Source: Chloroflexota bacterium
GTDB lineage: Bacteria > Chloroflexota > Limnocylindria > Limnocylindrales > CSP1-4
Assembly: GCA_003152995.1 (NCBI GenBank)
Contig: PMBR01000051.1
Coordinates: 1-41,393 of the forward strand
DNA length: 41,393 bases
Direction of reading: 5' to 3'
Each line of letters begins with the position of its first letter. Position 1 is the first letter of the stretch. Below, piece after piece: positions 34,736 through 41,393 of the stretch. The position numbers and the translations under genes are program-made. The notes beneath the pieces are model-generated. The model saw only the letters and a program-made list of their open reading frames with translations, made no database searches and was not told where the DNA came from.

Positions 34736-35367
34736 CTCACCGCCTCCACGATCAGGTCCGTCTCGGGCCTGGTCTCGAGCCCAGTGAGGTCGGAATGCGA
34801 CGACTCTCCCCACCCGACACGCTGGACCTGCGCGAACCCAACGCGCCCGAGCCGGAGGCGAAGCTCGCTCTCGTTGTAGAGGTACTGGTGCTCCCATCCC
34901 CTGAACGACACGTTGATGAACGCCACTCGCGAATCCACCCAGCCGAAGGCCTGGTCCTGGATCCAGGGTTGATCGCGCCAATCGGGAGAGCTGTAGCGGC
35001 CAAGAATGCTCTCGAGGTCGGGCATGCCGAGGCGCATGACGCCGCCGGGCCGGAGGACTCGATACGCCTCGGTCATCAACAGCTGCCCGTCCGCGAGCCT
35101 CAGGTGCTCGAACATGTGCTCGGAGTGAATCCTGTCGACCGAAGCATCTGGAAAAGGCAGGCCGTAGCGAAGGTCGAGCGTCAGGTCCGGCGTGCCCCCG
35201 ACGTCTACGTTCACCCAGCCATCCAGAAGCACCGTGCCGCAACCAAGGTGAAGACGGAGAGGCGTCCGCGTGAGGAACCGCCGGGCGGCAACGTACCCTT
35301 CGATCACTTCCCTCTCAACAATGCTGCCGGGAACGCACACGGCCGTCGGAAGATTGAGTTCGTACAT
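34732..35367 (-). CDS. Class I SAM-dependent methyltransferase
   Basis: RLHLGCGTVLLDGWVNVDV..., LPFPDASVDRIHSEHMFEHL, EAYRVLRPGGVMRLGMPDLESIL; start ATG at 35367. Confidence 0.88.
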   Translation of the reverse strand: MYELNLPTAVCVPGSIVEREVIEGYVAARRFLTRTPLRLHLGCGTVLLDGWVNVDVGGTPDLTLDLRYGLPFPDASVDRIHSEHMFEHLRLADGQLLMTEAYRVLRPGGVMRLGMPDLESILGRYSSPDWRDQPWIQDQAFGWVDSRVAFINVSFRGWEHQYLYNESELRLRLGRVGFAQVQRVGWGESSHSDLTGLETRPETDLIVEAVR

Positions 35368-35384
35368 TTCGGAAAGCCTCCCAG

Positions 35385-37424
35385 TCAGGCGGCCGCGGGA
35401 CGGTGCCGTGCTTCCAGGTAATGGCGGTAGACGACATGCTCGAGGTTGCCCATGCGGACGCCCGCCTCGAGCATCCGGCGCCACAGGTTCCAATCTCCAG
35501 GTTCCATCAGGCGCCATGCATCAGGGTCGTAGTGGAAGAACCTCAGGTCCGCCGCGTAGAGGACGGAGCCGTGGCAAAGGCCCCCGAGCCGCGGCGGCCA
35601 GTCCCCGACCAGGCCCCACGAGCCGTCGCCCTTCTCCATCAACGATTGCCCGTACACGAGTTCGAGCCGGTTCTCGAGCGCTACTGCGAGCAGGATCTCG
35701 ACATGGTCCGGCGTGAACTCGTCGTCGTCGTCCAGCGGCGCAATCCACGCCCCCCGGGCCAGGTCGAGAGCGTGGTTCACGGCGTGGGTTCCGGCCACCT
35801 GCCAGCGTCTCTCGGGATCCAGTGGGTACGTCGGTTTCGGCAGGTTGACGAACTTGACACGCGGGTCGTGCACGGTGGCGGCCGCTTCGATCGTCTCCGG
35901 CGTGGCCCCGTCTCCCACCACGAGGATCTCGATGTTGTCGTAGGTCTGGGCCAGTGCAGAGTTGATTGAGCGTTCGACGAGTAGCCGACCGCGATCAAAC
36001 GTCGGAATCCGGATCGTCACGAGAGGGCGGTTTGCCGATTCCTCGGGCCAGCAGACGTCGCGGTCGCCGCGCAGGCGCTCGAGAGTCGAGCGTTCAGTGG
36101 CCGCCCTCTTTCGGACGAGTTGACGGTGGGCGAGGTTCGACGTTGACTCCGTCGCCAGAGCCGCCTCCCTCTCCGCGAGCTCCGACGTCTTCATCCCCGG
36201 AGCCACCCGCCTCAGGGCTCCGCGGCCGGCGTGATCGGCCGCCCAGCGGAAAGCGTCGGCCCACTCCCCGACTCGCTTTCGGACGTCGTATTCCGCCAGA
36301 ACGCGCTCGCGGGCCCGGCCCGCGAGATCCTCACGCATTTGAGACGAGGCGGCCACGCGGCGCAATTGTTCGCGCCACTGCGCCTTGTTGCGGGCCAGCA
36401 GACCATCGACGCCATCGCGGATCACGTCGTACGGACCGCCGCCCATCGTTCGAGAAGCCACGGTCGCCGCGCCGGCGAGCGAGTACTCGAGCCAGTGCAA
36501 CTCGGAGTGGCAGCGGCTGAAGTCGTCCTGTCCGACAGGCGCAAGCCCGATAGCCGGCCGTGCTGAGGCGAGCCGGCGCGCAAAGCCACGGACGTCGGGG
36601 ACGTACGGCAGTGCCTCGTCCACGACGGCTTGGACAGTGGGTTCGTCGCTGCCGAGCCAGATCCGGCGCCCGCCCGTCGATCGAGCCGTCTCGTCGACGA
36701 TGTCCCGGCAGATCTCGTAGTCGTGGAGGCGTGCTGCAACGCCGTAGTACATGAATGACAGTGGCCTTCGCCCGTCGTCCGGGACCTCCGGCTCGTACCA
36801 GGTCGCGTCGACCGCGTTCCGGACCACTCGAACCGCTGCGTTGTAGCGGCCGAAGCTGCTTGCCAGCGCGGGCGTCGTTACCGTTACGAGATCGGCCCTG
36901 CGGGCGAACCGCTCGATCAGGTCCAGGTCGCCCTGGATGCGCCGGTGGAAGCCGAGCCAGGGCTGAGGCGCGAGCAGGTTGTCATCCAGCTCATAGACCA
37001 TCGCCCGCCCCCGGAGGACGGTCGGGTCGTTTTCGATCGAGGTCAGGAGCGAGCGGATGATGCGGTCGCGACTGACGATGGCGTGGCCGGTCGCCTGCGC
37101 ATGCCCGGCCAGCCCGGCCTCATCCGGGGTCGCAAAGTCGCAGACGTCGCAGGCATGGACCGTCCCGTACCAGCGCCGGAAGACAACCACATCGGCCCAC
37201 TCGATCGGCGAGAGGTCGCACGTGGCGACGCCGTCGCGGATCGCGTCGTCGAGGCGATCCGCATACACCGGCGGCACCTGGACGCTGTAGTCGTTCAACT
37301 CTCCCCAGGTCCGCATCTCGACGCCGTGTTCGAGCAGGAGATCGCGGTATGTGCCCAGACGCACGGAATCGCATGGCCCGGCGTCCACCGAACCGTAGAC
37401 GAGGACGCGCAGAGGTTCGCCCAT
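35385..37424 (-). CDS. Bifunctional (GT4-like N-terminal + GT2-like C-terminal) glycosyltransferase with internal C2H2 zinc-finger-like motif
   Basis: 679 aa from ATG 37424; N-terminal GT-B-like half (VYELDDNLL..., FSRCHSELHWLEYSLAGAATVAS); C-terminal GT2 VTIRIPTFDRGRLLVERSINSALAQTYDNIEILVVGDGA...APLDDDDEFTPDH. Confidence 0.88.
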   Translation of the reverse strand: MGEPLRVLVYGSVDAGPCDSVRLGTYRDLLLEHGVEMRTWGELNDYSVQVPPVYADRLDDAIRDGVATCDLSPIEWADVVVFRRWYGTVHACDVCDFATPDEAGLAGHAQATGHAIVSRDRIIRSLLTSIENDPTVLRGRAMVYELDDNLLAPQPWLGFHRRIQGDLDLIERFARRADLVTVTTPALASSFGRYNAAVRVVRNAVDATWYEPEVPDDGRRPLSFMYYGVAARLHDYEICRDIVDETARSTGGRRIWLGSDEPTVQAVVDEALPYVPDVRGFARRLASARPAIGLAPVGQDDFSRCHSELHWLEYSLAGAATVASRTMGGGPYDVIRDGVDGLLARNKAQWREQLRRVAASSQMREDLAGRARERVLAEYDVRKRVGEWADAFRWAADHAGRGALRRVAPGMKTSELAEREAALATESTSNLAHRQLVRKRAATERSTLERLRGDRDVCWPEESANRPLVTIRIPTFDRGRLLVERSINSALAQTYDNIEILVVGDGATPETIEAAATVHDPRVKFVNLPKPTYPLDPERRWQVAGTHAVNHALDLARGAWIAPLDDDDEFTPDHVEILLAVALENRLELVYGQSLMEKGDGSWGLVGDWPPRLGGLCHGSVLYAADLRFFHYDPDAWRLMEPGDWNLWRRMLEAGVRMGNLEHVVYRHYLEARHRPAAA

Positions 37425-37504
37425 GGCCCCGATGATCGGGGCGCGCACAGCGACGCAGAAGTGGTCAAAGGTGGGGCCGAAACGGGGTGGTCCGGATCTC
37501 CTAG

Positions 37505-37538
37505 GCCCCGATCGACCGGTCAAGGCCGATCACGGGGC
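37505..37538. terminator. Imperfect inverted repeat between the chaperone-like gene and the glycosyltransferase gene
   Basis: GCCCCGATCG ... CGAT-CA-CGGGGC; downstream of the stop at 37555. Confidence 0.35.
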
Positions 37539-37554
37539 GCTGCCCGCGGCCGCG

Positions 37555-37803
37555 CTAGTGGCGAATGGGCTGATCGCCGCCGTCGAGTGCGCGGACGATC
37601 CGATCGTCGTTGAGAAGCCTCAACTCTCGCCGGATCTGCTCCAGCTGGCACTGGAGCGAGATGAGAAGCTCGCGGTCGTCAATCAGGATTCGCTCGAGAC
37701 GTTGTTGAATGGCTCGGACCGAGAGCGGGCTCAGGGCAGCCGCCAGAGTCTCGGCAGCTACCTGCCGCTCCATGGACTGGGTGGCGAGACCGCGCGGGAT
37801 CAT
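37555..37803 (-). CDS. Small helical protein downstream of fliS, possible flagellar export chaperone (FliT/FlgN-like)
   Basis: 82 aa MIPRGLATQSMERQVAAETLAAALSPLSVRAIQQRLERILIDDRELLISLQCQLEQIRRELRLLNDDRIVRALDGGDQPIRH; 4-bp overlap with fliS; 3' part of ORF 37555..38466. Confidence 0.6.
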   Translation of the reverse strand: MIPRGLATQSMERQVAAETLAAALSPLSVRAIQQRLERILIDDRELLISLQCQLEQIRRELRLLNDDRIVRALDGGDQPIRH

Positions 37804-38279
37804 CGCCGCGCGCTGCCGGCATACGATCCGGCCCCGACGAGCGACCCAACAGGCATTGGCGCACGAAGAGAAGGAACGGGTTCCAGCTCGGGCGCCGCCT
37901 CGGCAATTGCCGAGGCCGGTCGGGACGCCAGTTCCTGCCAGGCGTCGAGCAGGCCGCGCAGAACCTTCAAGGCATCTTCGGTCGGCTTGGGATCCTTGGA
38001 CACGTTCCCGGCGACCAGACGACGCAGGACGTAGTCGTACAGCTGATCCAACTGTATGGCGATCGGTCCGGCGGACAGGTCGAGCGAGCCGCGGAGCGCG
38101 GTGACGATCTCCTGGCATCGGATCGACGAGCGGTGGGCCCTCTCGATCTCGTGACGTTCGAGCCAGGCCAGGTGCTGCGCCCCAAAACGGATCGCGCCCT
38201 GGTAGAGCAGCACGATCTGGCCGGCGCGACTGGCGCTGACGACCTGCGATGTTCGGTACGTGGCGGTCGGATCGAGCAT
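37800..38279 (-). CDS. fliS: Flagellar export chaperone FliS
   Basis: MLDPTATYRTSQVVSASRAGQIVLLYQGAIRFGAQHLAWLERHEIERAHRSSIRCQEIVTALRGSLDLSAGPIAIQLDQLYDYVLRRLVAGN. Confidence 0.93.
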   Translation of the reverse strand: MLDPTATYRTSQVVSASRAGQIVLLYQGAIRFGAQHLAWLERHEIERAHRSSIRCQEIVTALRGSLDLSAGPIAIQLDQLYDYVLRRLVAGNVSKDPKPTEDALKVLRGLLDAWQELASRPASAIAEAAPELEPVPSLRAPMPVGSLVGAGSYAGSARR

Positions 38280-38336
38280 TGATCGGGGCCTCATGGCTTC
38301 GACTATGGAGGCCGCCCGTGGGCGGTTCCACCTTAG

Positions 38337-38364
38337 TAGTCGGCTCGGCGATGGGGCCCCTTGA
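38337..38364 (-). promoter_or_regulatory. Candidate sigma28-like promoter (TCAAGGGG-N12-GCCGACTA) for fliS
   Basis: Plus strand tagtcggc-N12-ccccttga; about 58 nt upstream of the fliS ATG. Confidence 0.45.
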
Positions 38365-38550
38365 CCCTTCGTGGCCTCCCGTCACCACCAGTGCCGCGGG
38401 GTCGGCCAACAGCGATCCGCCGCCGGGCGGCTCCCTGCCAGGCACGCCAGAATGATCGACACGCACGCGCGACCGCCCGGCGGACAGCCCGGATTGGGCG
38501 CGCCGCCACTCGAACGACTGCCCCGGTTTGCGGTTTCGGCCCGGCGAGCT

Positions 38551-40782
38551 CTAGCTGCCCGTGGACGAGCTGCCCAGACCGCTGCCTGAAGAAGACGTCG
38601 ACGAGGTCGAGATCCCAAGCGTGGCGTTGATCTGCGCCGACTGGGCCTGCAACGTGGCCAGGGTGGCCTCCATCGCGGCGTACTGCGCTTCGATCATGGT
38701 CTGGTAGTTGTCGATCATCTCCTGGCGATCGGCTTCCTGCCGCTGGAGGTCGCTGATCTCCGTGGCCAGGCCGTCGGTGTGGGCCTGGATGTAGGAGTTC
38801 TTGCTGCTCGGATCCTCGAGAGTCTGGAGCTTCGTCAGCACGGCCGCGAACGGGCCGCTCGAACCGTCAAGGAGCGAGGCAACCTGGCTCGCGTCGGAGT
38901 TGAGCGCGGCCGTCAGCTTGGTCGTGTCCAACTGCAGCCGATTGGTAGTCCCGACCGCGGCTCCGATGTTGCCGGTGTTGAGCCCGATGGCCCCCAGCGA
39001 ATTGAGCGTGCCGGTACCCGTCGTCGCGAACAAGGTCTCTCGCAGGCCCAGGAGAAGCGATCGAGCCGTCGGATCCGACGCCAGCGGAGCAGCCGTACCG
39101 CCGGTGCCGCCGGACGTGCCGGGCGTCTCCGCCGTCGCCTGGTCGAGGAGATCGCCCAGCGCATTGAAGCTGGTCACGAACTGGTTGAGCGCGTTCGAGA
39201 CCGCCGTCTGGTCGACTCCGATCGTGAGGGTCTGTGCCAGGCCGAGCGGACTCAGTTTCGCGATATTGATCGTCACGCCATCGATGGCGTTGCTGACGGC
39301 GTTGGTGGTGCTGGTGATGGACCGGCCATCCACGGTCACCTGGGCGGTCAGGCCGATCGTCTGGGCGTTCGTCGTCCCGGGGGCGAGCTTGAGCGCCGCT
39401 CCGAGCGTGCCGCTGGTGTCTTTGATGTCCATGGCGACCGCGCCGGTGTCCTTGCGCGCCAGGATCAGCTGGTCGTTGGTGCGATCGACCGAGGCGACCA
39501 CGCCGGCCGCCGAGTTGTTGATCCGGGTGATGAGGGCGGACATCGAATCGCCGGTGGTGTCGTAGGCGATGTCGACGCCGTTGATCGTCAGCACACCCGT
39601 TTTGGTGGACGTGAGACCCGTCAGGCCGGCCGTGTCGAGGGAACCGTTCATTCGGGCTACGCCCAGGTTGGTCGTGCCGGTGAGTGTCGGGTTGGTCGCG
39701 TTGGTCGCCTTTGCATTGGCTATGCCGAGCATGCCCAGGGCATTGCTCGCGTCGCCCGCGGCCCCGAACGAAAGCGAATGCGTCAGACCCGCGCCCGAGA
39801 TGGAGAACTGGAGCCGGTTGCCGACGGCGGACGCATCGACCGTCGCCGTCGCGTCGGCGCCGACGTTGACGCCGCCCGCCCGGAGCTGGCTCTGGATCGC
39901 GGCCGAGAAGCCCTGCAGCGTCTGAGTCAGCGTGGTCTTCGTAGGGTCGCCGACGGTGTAGTGGACCAGGATGCCGTCCACGACGGCGGTGATCTGGCCG
40001 GCCGTCACGGAGCCCGGCAGGTTGAGGGACGAGAGGACCGGGTCGAGGTACGACGTACCGGTTATTGCGGCGTTCTGAGCGCCCGACACGCCCTGTGTGT
40101 CCAGCCCGAGCGCTTTGGCCGCGTTGCTCGTGTCGCCGATATCTCCGAACGAGATGTCGTGGCCGGTGGCGTTGCCGCTGATCGAGAGTTGCAGCTGTCC
40201 GCCGACAATGGCTGCCGAAACCGTGGAGCCGGCGTCGCTCATCTGAAGTTGCGACTGCAGCGCGCCGGCCAGACCGTCCATGACCGTCTGGAGCGAGGTC
40301 GTGGTCGGATCGCCGACGGCGAACTGGACCGCCGTGCCGTCGACGGTGAGGGTCATGTTCCCCGTCGTGATCGGCGTGGCCAGGTTTGCGTTGCTGAGTT
40401 TCAGAGAGGTGTCGACGTTGCCGGTGACGGCTGCGCCCATGGAAGTCGTCGAGGCCGCGCGCGTGGCTGTGGCCAGGCGATCGACCGAGACCTGGTATTG
40501 CGACACGGGCGTGCTCGTGGCGGCCGTGGCGGTGAAGACCGTGGGATCGGCAGAAGTCGCGACGCGGCTGGCGCCTGCGGCTGTGACGGTGAAGAGCTTC
40601 ACCTTCGTCACGAGATCGTCCAGGGCCGTGCCGACCTGGCTGTAAGCGGCCTTCTGGGAAGTGAGGTCGGCTTCCTTGCTCTGGAGTTCGGTGAGCGGCT
40701 GCTTCTTGACCGCAACGAGGGCATCGATGATGCCCTGCGTGTTCAGACCAGAGATGACGCCGCCGAACTGGATTGTCGACAT
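38551..40782 (-). CDS. fliD: Flagellar hook-associated protein 2 / filament cap FliD
   Basis: MSTIQFGGVISGLNTQGIIDALVAVKKQPLTELQSKEADLTSQKAAYSQVGTALDDL...; C-terminal SYIQAHTDGLATEISDLQRQEADRQEMIDNYQTMIEAQYAAMEATLATLQAQSAQI. Confidence 0.95.
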   Translation of the reverse strand: MSTIQFGGVISGLNTQGIIDALVAVKKQPLTELQSKEADLTSQKAAYSQVGTALDDLVTKVKLFTVTAAGASRVATSADPTVFTATAATSTPVSQYQVSVDRLATATRAASTTSMGAAVTGNVDTSLKLSNANLATPITTGNMTLTVDGTAVQFAVGDPTTTSLQTVMDGLAGALQSQLQMSDAGSTVSAAIVGGQLQLSISGNATGHDISFGDIGDTSNAAKALGLDTQGVSGAQNAAITGTSYLDPVLSSLNLPGSVTAGQITAVVDGILVHYTVGDPTKTTLTQTLQGFSAAIQSQLRAGGVNVGADATATVDASAVGNRLQFSISGAGLTHSLSFGAAGDASNALGMLGIANAKATNATNPTLTGTTNLGVARMNGSLDTAGLTGLTSTKTGVLTINGVDIAYDTTGDSMSALITRINNSAAGVVASVDRTNDQLILARKDTGAVAMDIKDTSGTLGAALKLAPGTTNAQTIGLTAQVTVDGRSITSTTNAVSNAIDGVTINIAKLSPLGLAQTLTIGVDQTAVSNALNQFVTSFNALGDLLDQATAETPGTSGGTGGTAAPLASDPTARSLLLGLRETLFATTGTGTLNSLGAIGLNTGNIGAAVGTTNRLQLDTTKLTAALNSDASQVASLLDGSSGPFAAVLTKLQTLEDPSSKNSYIQAHTDGLATEISDLQRQEADRQEMIDNYQTMIEAQYAAMEATLATLQAQSAQINATLGISTSSTSSSGSGLGSSSTGS

Positions 40783-40840
40783 CTACCTACTCCCGCGGTC
40801 ACCCGCCTGGTCGCCCCGCATGCTGAGGTGACCACTCGGG

Positions 40841-40868
40841 GTATCGGCTTCGGGCACGCAAAGCTTGA
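40841..40868 (-). promoter_or_regulatory. Candidate sigma28-like promoter (TCAAGCTT-N12-GCCGATAC) for fliD
   Basis: Plus strand gtatcggc-N12-aagcttga; about 58 nt upstream of the fliD ATG. Confidence 0.6.
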
Positions 40869-40931
40869 GAGAAGCACCCGCGGTGCGCCACTGGGATTCA
40901 CCCCAGATCGAGACGGCTGAAACCCAACCGT

Positions 40932-41267
40932 TCATCGGACGGGCCCCGTCGCCCCGGTGCGGCCGCCGTGCCGGTGCATGAGCTCGCGAGTGTCGGCGAG
41001 CCTCTCGCGGAGAGCATCCATCTCGGCCCGGAGCTGAGTCGCGGCTTCGTGATCGCGCTCGTAGATACGTCGTAGCCGGGCGTTGAGATCGGGCGGACGA
41101 GTCGCGGGATCGGTCTGAACGAGGAATCGAAGGGCCGCCTGGCGCGCTTTCAGGGCAGCGGTGGCAGCTTCCAGATCGGGCTCCGGCCGCTTGCCCAATG
41201 CCACCATCAGGGCATCCGTGGCAGCTTCCAGAGCGCTGACGGTGGCGAGCTGGTGTTTGGCGTCCAT
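40932..41267 (-). CDS. Small helical protein between flagellin and fliD, possible flagellar chaperone
   Basis: 111 aa from ATG 41267: MDAKHQLATVSALEAATDALMVALGKRPEPDLEAATAALKARQAALRFLV...; predicted helical, position typical for FliT/FlgN-like proteins. Confidence 0.5.
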   Translation of the reverse strand: MDAKHQLATVSALEAATDALMVALGKRPEPDLEAATAALKARQAALRFLVQTDPATRPPDLNARLRRIYERDHEAATQLRAEMDALRERLADTRELMHRHGGRTGATGPVR

Positions 41268-41293
41268 TCTCACCTTAGGGCGAAGGCAAAACA

Positions 41294-41325
41294 GAAGGGG
41301 CCGGCGGAAACCCGCCGGCCCCTTC
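41294..41325 (-). terminator. Intrinsic terminator downstream of flagellin
   Basis: Perfect 14-bp stem gaaggggccggcgg / ccgccggccccttc with 4-nt loop; minus-strand 3' flank reads TGTTTTGCC. Confidence 0.8.
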
Positions 41326-41371
41326 GTGATTCCGTGTCGGTGGCCCAACCGGCGTCGGGCCGCTGAACGAA

Positions 41372-41393
41372 CTAGCGGAGCAGGGTGAGGATG
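41372..41393 (-). CDS. fliC: Probable C-terminus of flagellin (rest lies beyond window)
   Basis: Minus-strand last codons ATC CTC ACC CTG CTC CGC TAG = ILTLLR*, resembling flagellin C-termini; followed by a strong terminator and next to fliD/fliS. Confidence 0.5.

Noticed and set aside
37555-38466. 303-aa ORF as a single gene
   Set aside because: 5' part is out-of-frame overlap with fliS; only the last 82 codons are plausible

Overview
High-GC bacterial chromosomal window dominated by a flagellar/chemotaxis supercluster. Minus strand, about 18.4 to 4.9 kb: flgC-fliE-fliF-fliG-fliH-fliI-fliJ-[M23+SLT hydrolase]-flgB-fliK-flgD-[TIGR02530-type protein]-flgE. This is followed by a secreted/anchored beta-propeller protein, a divergent HDOD protein and an ABC transporter locus. 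Plus strand, about 18.8 to 30.5 kb: histidine kinase/NarL-type regulator pair, flaG-like gene, cheC-cheD-cheY-cheB-cheW-cheX-cheA, cheR and an orphan receiver; an HD-GYP gene is on minus. Minus strand, 37.4 to 30.6 kb: a six-gene glycan-modification cluster (fused glycosyltransferase, methyltransferase, two DegT-type aminotransferases, FemAB/GNAT-like acyltransferase, formyltransferase). Next come fliS with a small chaperone-like gene, fliD, another small chaperone-like gene, and apparently the last codons of flagellin at the window edge. Main second-look items: (1) a recurrent sigma28/FliA-like promoter motif, TCAA-N15/16-[G/C/A]CCGA, seen by eye upstream of six late flagellar/chemotaxis genes, some apparently leaderless; (2) a classical-spacing C2H2 zinc-finger motif inside the fused glycosyltransferase; (3) an M23+lytic transglycosylase fusion in the position where a FlgJ-like function is expected; (4) four adjacent small hairpins between the TIGR02530-type gene and flgE; (5) a three-fold repeated domain in FliD; (6) separation of flgB from flgC. 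No tRNA, rRNA, CRISPR array or transposase was recognised. All calls come from reading the sequence; no database search was run.
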